Shown here in pieces: positions 1 to 8,566 of a stretch of 64,000 bases of DNA. Origin of the DNA: Flavobacterium hiemivividum. Lineage in GTDB: Bacteria; Bacteroidota; Bacteroidia; Flavobacteriales; Flavobacteriaceae. Position 1 is the first letter of the stretch; each line of letters opens with the position of its first letter. Both the position numbers and the translations under genes were made by a program. Where the stretch lies: NCBI RefSeq assembly GCF_004349145.1, contig NZ_SMFO01000006.1, positions 124,001-188,000 of the forward strand. Direction: 5' to 3'. The notes beneath the pieces were generated by a model. It ran no database searches. It was not told the origin of the DNA and saw only the letters and a list, made by a program, of their open reading frames with translations.

Positions 1-626
1 CTTGTATACCAGAACACGAAGCTTTCCGTCGTTTGCAAAAGCACATTTATAAAATCTGGAAAGATGCAGATGATAAAGGTGAACGTTTTTTGCCACATGA
101 ATTTATGTACAAAATGTTACTTTCTGGTGTTCTTGAAGAATATTATGAAATTGATTTAAAAGACAGCTGGATGTATGCTGCAGCAGAGAAAAACTTGCCA
201 ATTATTTGTCCAGGTTGGGAAGACAGTACAATGGGAAATATTTTCGCTTCCTACGTAATCAAAGGAGACTTAAAAGCTTCTACGATGAAATCAGGAATTG
301 AATACATGACATTTCTTGCGGATTGGTATCCAAAAAATTCCGCTAATGGAATTGGTTTTTTCCAAATTGGTGGTGGTATCGCAGGAGATTTTCCAATTTG
401 TGTGGTTCCAATGTTGTACCAAGATATGGAAATGCCTGAAACTCCATTTTGGAGCTATTTCTGTCAAATTTCAGATTCAACAACCAGTTATGGTTCTTAT
501 TCTGGAGCAGTTCCGAATGAAAAGATTACTTGGGGTAAATTAGATATTAAAACTCCAAAGTTTATCATTGAGTCTGATGCTACCATCGTAGCACCTCTAA
601 TTTTTGCTTATTTATTAGATTTATAG
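1..626 (+). CDS. deoxyhypusine-synthase-like protein (5' end outside window)
   Basis: The reading frame is open from the left edge, so the N-terminus is missing; the TTG at 33 is only an internal codon. The C-terminal half matches the deoxyhypusine synthase fold, with the GGG turn, a SGAVPNEKITWGK segment corresponding to the SGARPDEAVSWGK of eukaryotic enzymes, and a final SDATIVAP strand. Classical enzymes transfer the aminobutyl group of spermidine to a lysine of eIF5A through an enzyme lysine that follows the GGG turn. Here that position (codon 384-386) is Gly, so the classical mechanism is doubtful. Bacteria lack eIF5A, and bacterial homologues are thought to act on polyamines. The next gene starts 9 bases downstream, suggesting co-transcription. 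The family call is firm; the reaction is unknown. Confidence 0.88.
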   Translation, partial: CIPEHEAFRRLQKHIYKIWKDADDKGERFLPHEFMYKMLLSGVLEEYYEIDLKDSWMYAAAEKNLPIICPGWEDSTMGNIFASYVIKGDLKASTMKSGIEYMTFLADWYPKNSANGIGFFQIGGGIAGDFPICVVPMLYQDMEMPETPFWSYFCQISDSTTSYGSYSGAVPNEKITWGKLDIKTPKFIIESDATIVAPLIFAYLLDL

Positions 627-635
627 AATAACCTT

Positions 636-1070
636 ATGAAAAGAGTAATTGTTGATTACGCAAAGTTAACTAACGAAATTTTAAACCTTTTAGTGGAGAA
701 ATTTCCTGATGGTTATGATGATTCGAATATCGTTCGTTTTAGAAATGCTAAAAACGAATTGATCGAGGCCGTAGAAGTACGCACTGATGATACTATTTAT
801 TTAGTAAAAGTAAGTACTAAGCTGGCTGATCGAATTGAAAACTTTGATGAAGATGATGAAATCGATGATGTTATCGAGCCAATTATCCCAATGAAAGCTT
901 TGGGTATCGATGACGACATGGACGATGACGATGATGATGACGATGATCACAACGATCGAGACAAACCAGATTCTGATGAAGATGATGACGATGAAGATGA
1001 CGACAATCGTAGTAATCGAAAAAAACGTCCCTCTATTGATGAAGACGACGAAGACGACGATGAAGATTAA
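636..1070 (+). CDS. conserved hypothetical protein with Asp-rich tail
   Basis: This is a 144-residue protein without signal peptide or membrane segment. Residues 1 to about 75 form an ordinary mixed domain, and the rest is an almost uninterrupted run of Asp and Glu with a short basic island (NRSNRKKRP) near the end. Short proteins with this architecture are common in Flavobacteria and are sometimes annotated as DNA primase, but no primase motif is visible. It follows the deoxyhypusine-synthase-like gene by 9 bases and is followed by a terminator, so it is probably the last gene of that operon. The acidic tail could bind cations or mimic nucleic acid; this is speculation. Confidence 0.75.
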   Translation: MKRVIVDYAKLTNEILNLLVEKFPDGYDDSNIVRFRNAKNELIEAVEVRTDDTIYLVKVSTKLADRIENFDEDDEIDDVIEPIIPMKALGIDDDMDDDDDDDDDHNDRDKPDSDEDDDDEDDDNRSNRKKRPSIDEDDEDDDED

Positions 1071-1090
1071 TTTCATTTAAAAATACAAAA

Positions 1091-1118
1091 GGAGCTCTTA
1101 ATCGAGTTCCTTTTTTTT
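1091..1118 (+). terminator. rho-independent terminator
   Basis: The hairpin GGAGCTC/GAGTTCC (one G-U pair) is followed by eight T. It closes the deoxyhypusine-synthase-like/acidic protein operon. Confidence 0.75.
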
Positions 1119-1182
1119 ATCATTATCAAAACGCTTTTTCTTTTTACACCCATTTAATACTAAAAAGACACTCTTCTCCATC

Positions 1183-3294
1183 ATGATCACATCACAAATA
1201 CTACATGAGGCTCTAAAAGAAAATTTTGGTTTTGAGAAATTCAGACCCAATCAGGAGAACATTATAAATACTATTTTATCTGGTCATGATACCTTGGCAA
1301 TTATGCCTACCGGAGGAGGAAAATCTATTTGTTTTCAATTACCAGCACTTTTATTTCCCGGAATCACCATCGTAATTTCGCCATTGATCGCCTTAATGAA
1401 AGACCAAGTGGACAGTCTAAAAGCAAACGGAATTGAAGCCTGTTTTATCAACAGCAGTCAATCTAGCGAAGAGCAGCAGCTACACATTCAAAACCTGAAA
1501 GACAATAAAGTCAAAATGGTTTATGTAGCTCCCGAAAGCTTATCTTATTTAGAAAATGCATTTAGCCAAATCACCATAAGCCTTATAGCAATTGATGAAG
1601 CGCATTGTATTTCTTCCTGGGGACATGATTTTAGACCTGCTTATACGAACTTAGGATATTTAAAAAACCGCTTCCCCTCTACTCCTGTTTTAGCTTTGAC
1701 TGCAACCGCAGATAAGGCAACACGTAAAGACATAAGCAAGCAATTAAATTTAATAAATCCTAAGTCGTTTATTTCTTCTTTTGATCGAAAAAATCTTAGT
1801 TTAGAAGTTCGTCCTGCATTAGACAGAGTCAAGCAAATAATTGATTTCATAAGCGATAAACCTACTGAGTCTGGGATAATCTATTGTTTAAGTAGGAAGA
1901 CTACCGAAGAACTTGCAGCTAAACTTAAAAAAGCGGGCGTAAACGCAAAAGCGTATCATGCCGGTTTAGACACTGCGGTGCGATCACAAACGCAGGATGA
2001 ATTCATTAACGACGATTGTCAAGTCGTTTGTGCCACTATTGCTTTTGGAATGGGAATCGACAAATCAAATGTTCGCTGGGTTATTCATTATAATCTACCC
2101 AAAAATATTGAAGGCTATTATCAAGAAATAGGACGGGCTGGACGCGATGGCTTGCCTTCTGAAACGATATTATTCGAAAGTTATGGTGATGTTATCCAAT
2201 TGCAAAAATTTGCTTCTCAAGGTTTAAATGCAGAGGTGCAACTGGCGAAACTCGAAAGAATGAAACAGTATGCCGATGCCTTGAGCTGTCGCAGAAAGAT
2301 ATTACTGTCCTATTTCGGTGAGCTAGTAACTGAAAATTGCGGGAATTGCGATATTTGTAAAAATCCACCTGAATTTTTTGATGGAACTATCATCGCACAG
2401 AAAGCATTATCGGCTATTATTCGATTGAAAGAATCAGAACCTTTGCCTGTAATTATTGATTTCTTGAGAGGCTCGAAGAATGCTTATATATTCGAAAATG
2501 AATATCAAAATTTAAAAACCTATGCTGTAGGTAGTGATACATCTTGGTACGACTGGAATCAATATATCATTCAATTGATCAATCAAGGACTTTGCGAAAT
2601 CGCTTTTCACCGCCAAAATAAAATTCGCCTCACCGCATTAGCACGTGAAGTTTTATTTGAAGGCGATAAAGTACAATTGACCACAGTTCAAAAAATCAGT
2701 GCCGAAAAAACAGAGCTTAAAGAAACCAAGATTAGATCGGTAGCCAATTCTCTTTTTGAAACCCTACGAAAATTGCGTTACGAAATTTCTAAAGAAGAAA
2801 GCGTTCCTGCCTATGTGATTTTCAGTGATGCCGCTTTACGCCAAATGGAAACGATACGACCAATGAGTGATGACGAATTCATTACAATTGACGGTGTAGG
2901 AAAAGCAAAACTAGAAAAATACGGAGATGCGTTTATAAAAGCAATAATTGCATTTCAAAAAAATAAAGTTGCAAAACCAAAAAAAGAAGCTAGCACCTAT
3001 AAAGAAACCCTACTTTTATTTCAAAGCGGCATATCAGCTGCCGAAATTGCAGCTAAACGAAAGCTAGGAATCGGTACGGTTATGTCTCATTTAGCCAAAC
3101 TATATTTAGACGGCGCAGCAATTGACTTATATCAATTTGTTTCTAAAGAAGAGGTGAAATTGGTCGCTAAGGCAAAGATAGAGCTCAAAAATCCGTCGGC
3201 TTTGAAACCGTATTACGATCATCTCGAAGAAAAAATAGCGTACGACAAAATCAGATTGGCTTTGGCTATTATCGAAAAAGAAAATCGAAACTGA
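1183..3294 (+). CDS. recQ: ATP-dependent DNA helicase RecQ
   Basis: This 703-residue superfamily 2 helicase unwinds recombination intermediates in the 3'-5' direction. In order there is motif 0 (FEKFRPNQ, about 18-25), Walker A TGGGKS (43-48), DEAH (138-141), the RecQ aromatic loop ISSWGHDFRP (143-152), motif VI GRAGRDG, a zinc site with Cys in CRRK and CGNCDIC, a winged-helix RQC region, an HRDC domain with the IDGVGKAKLEKYG helix-hairpin segment, and a C-terminal helix-turn-helix extension (SAAEIAAKRKLGIGTV). The C-terminal extension makes it about 90 residues longer than E. coli RecQ, as in other Bacteroidota. It is transcribed alone. Confidence 0.97.
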   Translation: MITSQILHEALKENFGFEKFRPNQENIINTILSGHDTLAIMPTGGGKSICFQLPALLFPGITIVISPLIALMKDQVDSLKANGIEACFINSSQSSEEQQLHIQNLKDNKVKMVYVAPESLSYLENAFSQITISLIAIDEAHCISSWGHDFRPAYTNLGYLKNRFPSTPVLALTATADKATRKDISKQLNLINPKSFISSFDRKNLSLEVRPALDRVKQIIDFISDKPTESGIIYCLSRKTTEELAAKLKKAGVNAKAYHAGLDTAVRSQTQDEFINDDCQVVCATIAFGMGIDKSNVRWVIHYNLPKNIEGYYQEIGRAGRDGLPSETILFESYGDVIQLQKFASQGLNAEVQLAKLERMKQYADALSCRRKILLSYFGELVTENCGNCDICKNPPEFFDGTIIAQKALSAIIRLKESEPLPVIIDFLRGSKNAYIFENEYQNLKTYAVGSDTSWYDWNQYIIQLINQGLCEIAFHRQNKIRLTALAREVLFEGDKVQLTTVQKISAEKTELKETKIRSVANSLFETLRKLRYEISKEESVPAYVIFSDAALRQMETIRPMSDDEFITIDGVGKAKLEKYGDAFIKAIIAFQKNKVAKPKKEASTYKETLLLFQSGISAAEIAAKRKLGIGTVMSHLAKLYLDGAAIDLYQFVSKEEVKLVAKAKIELKNPSALKPYYDHLEEKIAYDKIRLALAIIEKENRN

Positions 3295-3387
3295 TAAAAG
3301 TTTGCTGTTATTTATTTCGAATAAATAGAATAACTAGCTTACTTCTAGGAAAATTAGTTAATTTTATTTCTCATACACATTTGCTGT

Positions 3388-4341
3388 ATGTCTATTCTAA
3401 TTAACAAAGCAAGGATGAATCTCGATACAGACTTTACCTTTAAAACCCTTCAACTAACTCCGGATTACGAAGGAGAAGTTACGGCTACGTTTATTTCTTC
3501 AAATCGTAATTTGAGAACAAGAAAAAGTGTATTGTACTTACATGGATATAATGACTATTTCTTTCACCCACATCTGGCTGAAAAATTCAATGACAATTCG
3601 ATTGATTTTTATGCGCTTGATCTGCGCAAATACGGTAGGTCGCTATTAAAACATCAGCATCCCAACTATTGCAAGAACATTGAAGAATATTTTGAGGAAA
3701 TTTCTATCGCTATAACTGAAATTGATAATAGAAGCAGAAATCAAATTTATCTTTTAGGTCACTCCACTGGAGGATTGATAGCAAGCAATTACATGAATAC
3801 CGGTTGCGAAAGAAACAAAATAGATGCTCTTATTTTAAATTCACCATTTTTTGACTTGTATCAGTCGGAATTTGAGAAGTTCCTCAGTTACTGGGGTTCC
3901 AAAATCATTTCTTCTATAGCGCCGTATGCAAAAATCGAAGGTGCATTAGCTGCTGTTTATGCCCAAAGTTTACATAAAGACTTCTATGGTGAGTGGGATT
4001 TTAATCTAGACTGGAAACCAATAAAAGGTTTCCCTACTTATCTTAAATGGGTAGTTGCGATAATCAACGCTCAGAAAAAATTAGCAAACTCAAATATAAA
4101 AGTACCCATTCTAATTATGCATTCTTCAGACTCAAAAAAGATGACCACTTTTACTAAAGAAGCTATATCTAGAGATACGGTGTTGAATATTGAGGATATA
4201 AAAAGAGTTGGAGCAACTCTGGGAGATAATGTAACACTGTTGCAAATCGACAATGCTTTGCATGATATCTTTCTATCTCCAAAACCGGTGCGAGATTCCG
4301 CATTCGATAAAATGCTGTCGTGGTTATCAAAAATGGAGTAA
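3388..4341 (+). CDS. alpha/beta hydrolase, serine aminopeptidase S33 / monoacylglycerol-lipase type
   Basis: A 317-residue cytosolic alpha/beta hydrolase with no signal peptide. The oxyanion-side HGYND (52-56), the nucleophile elbow GHSTG (124-128, Ser126) and a C-terminal His in ALHDIFLS give the catalytic triad; the acid is probably the Asp in HSSDS. The closest families are lysophospholipase/monoacylglycerol lipase-like S33 hydrolases. The substrate cannot be told from sequence. ATG 3388 gives a normal N-terminus; the ATG nine codons later is an alternative. It stands alone and is convergent with the arginase gene, sharing the strong hairpin at 4433-4465. Confidence 0.85.
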   Translation: MSILINKARMNLDTDFTFKTLQLTPDYEGEVTATFISSNRNLRTRKSVLYLHGYNDYFFHPHLAEKFNDNSIDFYALDLRKYGRSLLKHQHPNYCKNIEEYFEEISIAITEIDNRSRNQIYLLGHSTGGLIASNYMNTGCERNKIDALILNSPFFDLYQSEFEKFLSYWGSKIISSIAPYAKIEGALAAVYAQSLHKDFYGEWDFNLDWKPIKGFPTYLKWVVAIINAQKKLANSNIKVPILIMHSSDSKKMTTFTKEAISRDTVLNIEDIKRVGATLGDNVTLLQIDNALHDIFLSPKPVRDSAFDKMLSWLSKME

Positions 4342-4432
4342 GCTCTATCAATAACAATTGCAATGTCAATATCAATAAAAAAGAGACAAGTAATTGCAAC
4401 ATATCGATTGCCCATTTATCAAAAAAAAAGAA

Positions 4433-4465
4433 AATCCCAAAATCTAATCACTAGATTTTGGGATT
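4433..4465. terminator. bidirectional terminator between hydrolase and arginase
   Basis: A perfect 14-bp stem (4433-4446 with 4452-4465, 5-base loop) lies between two convergent genes. On the minus strand it is followed by a T-rich run (complement of 4421-4432), so it is a good terminator for the arginase operon. On the plus strand the T run is weaker. Confidence 0.85.
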
Positions 4466-4495
4466 ATATATTTAATCTGAATCGTATTAAAATAA

Positions 4496-5458
4496 CTATT
4501 CGATAGGTAAAATTATAGTGGAGGTAATTTGCTCTAAAACTTCAAAAGCAGTTTCCGCCATCTTATTTCCTTTTGTATCTAAAAGTGGATTAACCTCAAC
4601 AACCTCAATACAAACTACTTTTTTACTTTTAATAATCTGATTGATAATAGCGATTACTTCATGTTGATCAAATCCTTTAGGAACTGGAGTTCCCGTTCCA
4701 TATGAAATCATATCACAATCCATTGAATCCACATCAAAAGAAATATAAATTAAATCGCAGTTTGACAATTTAGATAAAGCCTCGGCAACACAAGTTTGTA
4801 GACCACGGTAACGCACTTCGTCAACTTTGTAGTTCTTGATACCCAATTTTTCAATTTGGCTATCTTCAGCCTCTTCTGTATCACGAACGCCAAAATAAAT
4901 TAAGTTTTCGGGAAGTATCTTAGTGCCAGAAGTACCAATATTTTTCATGTTCTCCCAGTGCTGTACCGTTTCTGGACTAACCTCGTTGACTTTACAATCT
5001 AAATTATCTTCTCCCAATGCCGCTGACAATGGCATTCCATGAATATTTCCAGATGGTGAAGTGTAAGGCGAATGCAAATCAGCATGCGCATCAATCCAAA
5101 CGACACCCACTGCTTTTGTAGGATAAACTGCTTTAATACCACTTATTGTTCCCAATGCTGAGGAATGATCACCAGATAGTACAATAGGAAAATAATTTTC
5201 TTTCAAATTATGCTTTACGGCATATGAAACACGCGTGCATTGCTCCACAACGTGTTCGATTCTTTTGGCAAAAGTATTTCTATTTTTATCATAGATGCTT
5301 TCGTTGTGGGTTTTCACGTCTTCAAACTCAAACTGATTAAAATAATCACTGTTGCGATTGATAGCAGCAATTTCGATAGCATCAATCCCTAGATCAGATC
5401 CTCTTGTCCCCGCACCAATATCTGAGCGATTCTTTATTAATTTTATAAACCGTTCCAT
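4496..5458 (-). CDS. rocF: arginase
   Basis: A 320-residue ureohydrolase that splits L-arginine into ornithine and urea using two Mn ions. All metal ligands are visible: His98 in SGDHS, Asp123/His125/Asp127 in DAHADLH, and Asp242/Asp244 in SFDVDSMD. The loop SPSGNIHGMP is typical of arginases rather than agmatinases. It starts 12 bases after the ornithine aminotransferase stop, so the two form an operon for arginine to ornithine to glutamate semialdehyde. The Lrp-type gene at 6981 is the likely regulator. The arginase call is firmer than agmatinase because of this loop and the partner gene. Confidence 0.93.
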   Translation of the reverse strand: MERFIKLIKNRSDIGAGTRGSDLGIDAIEIAAINRNSDYFNQFEFEDVKTHNESIYDKNRNTFAKRIEHVVEQCTRVSYAVKHNLKENYFPIVLSGDHSSALGTISGIKAVYPTKAVGVVWIDAHADLHSPYTSPSGNIHGMPLSAALGEDNLDCKVNEVSPETVQHWENMKNIGTSGTKILPENLIYFGVRDTEEAEDSQIEKLGIKNYKVDEVRYRGLQTCVAEALSKLSNCDLIYISFDVDSMDCDMISYGTGTPVPKGFDQHEVIAIINQIIKSKKVVCIEVVEVNPLLDTKGNKMAETAFEVLEQITSTIILPIE

Positions 5459-5470
5459 ACTAAATAGAAA

Positions 5471-6754
5471 TTATTTAAAATCGTTAAGTGCTTTTTCAAT
5501 AATCGAGAGACAGTCTTGTATTTGAGCTTCAGTAATAACTAACGGTGGAGCAAATCTAATTTTGTTACCATGAGTTGGTTTAGCCAACAATCCATAGTCT
5601 CTAAATTTCAAGCAAATTTGCCAAGCTAAATCAGATTCTTCATCACAATTGATTACAATTGCATTCAGTAATCCTTTTCCTCTCACTAAACTGATTAATG
5701 AATTTCTTGAAGCGATATCATTCAATCCTTTTCTTAATAAAATTCCGAGACGTTCCGCATTTTCAGATAAATTTTCATCACGCACAACTTCTAGTGCAGC
5801 CACTGCTACAGCAGCAGCTACTGGATTTCCACCAAAAGTCGATCCGTGTTGTCCTGGTTTTATAACATTCATAATTTCGTTATTAGCCAATACTGCCGAA
5901 ACGGGATAAACACCTCCCGAAATCGCTTTCCCTAAAATAAGAATATCAGGTTTCACCTCTGGCGTATTTTCACATCCTTGAGTGCAAGAACAATTTCCAC
6001 AAGTAGCCAATAATCTTCCGGTACGAGCAATTCCTGTTTGAACCTCATCTGCAATAAATAATGCATTATGAGCTGCACATAATGCTTTGGCTTTCGCCAA
6101 ATAACCCTCGCTAGGAACATAAACTCCTGCTTCTCCCTGAATTGGTTCCACTAAGAAACCAGCTATATTTGAATTTAATTTTAAAGCGGCTTCTAAGGCG
6201 TCGATGTCATCATAAGGAATTTTAATAAAACCTTCTGTAAAAGGACCAAAATTCTTACGCGCATTTTCGTCATTTGAAAACGAAATTATCGTTGTCGTTC
6301 TTCCATGGAAATTATTTTCACAAACAATAATTTGCGCTTGATTTTCTGGAGTTCCTTTCACTTCATACGCCCATTTTCTACAAATTTTTAAAGCGGTTTC
6401 AACAGCTTCAGCTCCTGTATTCATTGGTAATACTTTATCAAAACCAAAATATTTAGTCACATATTCTTCAAAAACTCCCAATTGATCGTTATGAAAAGCA
6501 CGCGAAGTCAATGTTAAAGTTTGTGCTTGTTTTACCATTGCCCCCACAATTTTTGGGTGACAATGACCTTGGTTTACAGCCGAATATGCTGATAAGAAAT
6601 CATAATATTTTTTACCATCAACATCCCAAACAAAAACCCCTCCTCCTTTTTCGAGAACTACCGGTAATGGATGATAATTATGGGCTCCATATTTATTTTC
6701 TTTTTCGATTAACGCTTCTGATTTAGAAGAAAGTACTTGTTGTGTTTGTGCCAT
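5471..6754 (-). CDS. rocD: ornithine aminotransferase
   Basis: A 427-residue PLP class III aminotransferase converting ornithine and 2-oxoglutarate to glutamate semialdehyde and glutamate. Seen are NTGAEAVETALK (112-123), Asp236 in DEVQTG, and the PLP lysine Lys276 in LGKAISGGVYP. The start is placed at ATG 6754, because a longer frame to 6793 would run through the -7 box. Oddity: between DEVQTG and the PLP lysine there is an inserted cluster CGNCSCTQGC (252-261, pattern CxxCxCxxxC) where other ornithine aminotransferases have only a short loop. It is the first gene of the operon with arginase. Confidence 0.95.
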   Translation of the reverse strand: MAQTQQVLSSKSEALIEKENKYGAHNYHPLPVVLEKGGGVFVWDVDGKKYYDFLSAYSAVNQGHCHPKIVGAMVKQAQTLTLTSRAFHNDQLGVFEEYVTKYFGFDKVLPMNTGAEAVETALKICRKWAYEVKGTPENQAQIIVCENNFHGRTTTIISFSNDENARKNFGPFTEGFIKIPYDDIDALEAALKLNSNIAGFLVEPIQGEAGVYVPSEGYLAKAKALCAAHNALFIADEVQTGIARTGRLLATCGNCSCTQGCENTPEVKPDILILGKAISGGVYPVSAVLANNEIMNVIKPGQHGSTFGGNPVAAAVAVAALEVVRDENLSENAERLGILLRKGLNDIASRNSLISLVRGKGLLNAIVINCDEESDLAWQICLKFRDYGLLAKPTHGNKIRFAPPLVITEAQIQDCLSIIEKALNDFK

Positions 6755-6782
6755 GATAAAATATATTTTAATGCTTAGATCA

Positions 6783-6812
6783 CAAAAATACAAATATTTT
6801 TAAATTAAGCAA
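6783..6812 (-). promoter_or_regulatory. promoter of rocD-rocF
   Basis: On the minus strand, TTG (6812-6810) is separated by 19 bases from TATTTTTG (6790-6783), a full match to the Bacteroidota TTG-N17-23-TAnnTTTG consensus. The leader to ATG 6754 would be about 20 bases. The -7 sequence CAAAAATAC is repeated inverted (GTATTTTTG) at 6822-6830. Confidence 0.75.
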
Positions 6813-6980
6813 TAAAATTCGGTATTTTTGATTTATTAGCGATTAAATAAAGTTAATTTTTAAAATTAAAGTCGTTTTTAAAGTCATTTTATTAAATTAA
6901 GCTGCGCTATGGCCTGTAACATAAAAAATTTTAATTACTTTTATAGCTACAAAATAACATTTTAATTTAAAATATTTTTC

Positions 6981-7433
6981 ATGGATGTATTAGATGAATT
7001 CGACATAAAAATCTTAAAGGAATTGGAAAAAGATGGCCGAATGGCTTACTCTGCAATTGCTGCAACCTTAAAAGTATCTAATACCATGGTTCATCAGCGC
7101 ATCAATCGCATGATGGAGCAAGGAATCATTACAGGAATAAAACCCATCATAAACGAAAAGAAAATAGGCTATGACTGGGGATCATTTACTGGGATTACAC
7201 TTAATAAGGACGAAGATTCTAGTAGAGTTATAGACGAACTTAAAAAAATCCCTGAAGTTACGGAGTGTTATTACATCACTGGCTCTTTTACTTTGTACAT
7301 AAAAATGATTGCACGTGATCATGAACACATGAGAAAATTACTTTATGAAAAAATTGACAGTATTCAAGGAATTGCAAAAACAGACTCCATGATTGAATTG
7401 GGCTGTGCCTTCAAAAGAAATATCTCCTTGTAA
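6981..7433 (+). CDS. Lrp/AsnC family transcriptional regulator
   Basis: A 150-residue regulator with the family's usual two domains: an N-terminal winged helix-turn-helix (FDIKILKELEKDGRM ... VSNTMVHQRINRM, about 7-50) and a C-terminal RAM/AsnC ligand-binding domain (about 70-148, with the ITGSFTLYIK strand). It is divergent from rocD-rocF across a 226-base intergenic region. It is therefore the likely sensor, perhaps of arginine or ornithine, for that operon; the ligand is inferred from neighbourhood only. Such proteins form octameric discs and usually regulate their own gene. Confidence 0.9.
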   Translation: MDVLDEFDIKILKELEKDGRMAYSAIAATLKVSNTMVHQRINRMMEQGIITGIKPIINEKKIGYDWGSFTGITLNKDEDSSRVIDELKKIPEVTECYYITGSFTLYIKMIARDHEHMRKLLYEKIDSIQGIAKTDSMIELGCAFKRNISL

Positions 7434-7562
7434 CATCATAGCAGTAAAACAGTTGAAATTTTCATCTTTTTTAAAATAATACAATACCGCAATAAATATA
7501 TTCTATAGTGTAGCTTAATTTTTTTGGTTTTAATTCAGATATTTGTGTAAAAACACTACGTT

Positions 7563-8336
7563 ATGAAAAATTTAAAATATTTTATTTTAGGAGTTCTTAT
7601 ATACTCAAACGCATCTTTTGGCCAACTAAAAGCTGTTACTTATCAAGACGAAAATCAGATTTTAAATGGTTTTAAGATTGCACCATCAAAGAAAAGTTCG
7701 CAAAAACCGGGGATTTTGATTCTTCCTGCTTGGCATGGAATTGACAAAGCATCAAAGGATATTGCGGGAGATTTGGCTAATTTGGGCTACTATGCTTTCA
7801 TAGCAGATATTTACGGTGCGGGAAATTACCCAAAAGACAATGCAGAAGCCGGTCAAAAATCTGGTTATTATAAAACCAATTATAAGGAATATCAAACAAG
7901 AATTTCATTAGCGCTGCAACAACTGATAAAAGCTGGTGCTAATCCAGATAATATTGTAGTTATTGGATATTGTTTTGGAGGTACAGGAGTTCTTGAAGCA
8001 GCGCGTGGTCATCTCAATATAAAAGGTGTAGTTTCTTTTCACGGTGGCTTAGGTAGAGATACCACAAGACCTACTGAAGCAATTACTACTAAAGTTTTAG
8101 TCTGTCATGGTGCTGACGATCCTTATGTGTCAGCAGAAGAGATTACGGCTTTCCAACAAGAAATGCGTGACACAAAAGCAGATTGGCAAATGATTTATTA
8201 TGCAAACGCAGTTCACGGTTTTACTAATCCCGAATATGGAAATGACAATTCAAAAGGTGCTGCTTATAATGCCACTGCAGCAAGACGTTCATTTGAACAT
8301 TTGAAACTTTTCTTGAATGAGGTTTTAAAAAAGTAA
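7563..8336 (+). CDS. secreted dienelactone hydrolase family protein
   Basis: A 257-residue alpha/beta hydrolase with a signal peptide (about 1-20, cleavage SFG/Q). The DLH triad is present: Cys137 in GYCFGG, Asp186 in HGADDPYV, His218 in AVHGF. The export signal means it acts outside the cytoplasm, unlike classical catechol-pathway dienelactone hydrolases, and there are no aromatic-degradation genes nearby. The natural substrate is unknown; a general carboxyl-ester or lactone hydrolase is the safest call. Confidence 0.9.
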   Translation: MKNLKYFILGVLIYSNASFGQLKAVTYQDENQILNGFKIAPSKKSSQKPGILILPAWHGIDKASKDIAGDLANLGYYAFIADIYGAGNYPKDNAEAGQKSGYYKTNYKEYQTRISLALQQLIKAGANPDNIVVIGYCFGGTGVLEAARGHLNIKGVVSFHGGLGRDTTRPTEAITTKVLVCHGADDPYVSAEEITAFQQEMRDTKADWQMIYYANAVHGFTNPEYGNDNSKGAAYNATAARRSFEHLKLFLNEVLKK

Positions 8337-8566
8337 TCTATTTTACAAATGCATGTAACTATTAAAGCTCAGGTGGTACTAACACTATACCTGAAGGTGA
8401 TTTTTTGGAAAATACTTTTTGGAAAACCTTAAAAAACCTTTGATTAATACCGTGAAATTTGACCTTAACATGCCTTTTCGATAATATAGAATTGAATACT
8501 ATATAGTTATAACAAATTGTACAGTATTTTAATTTTAAACTTTCATCAATCTAAAATAACCCCAAA

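Noticed and set aside
4071-4415. Minus-strand open frames across the end of the hydrolase gene
   Set aside because: They are antisense shadows of a well-supported gene and extend through the intergenic space without domain matches.
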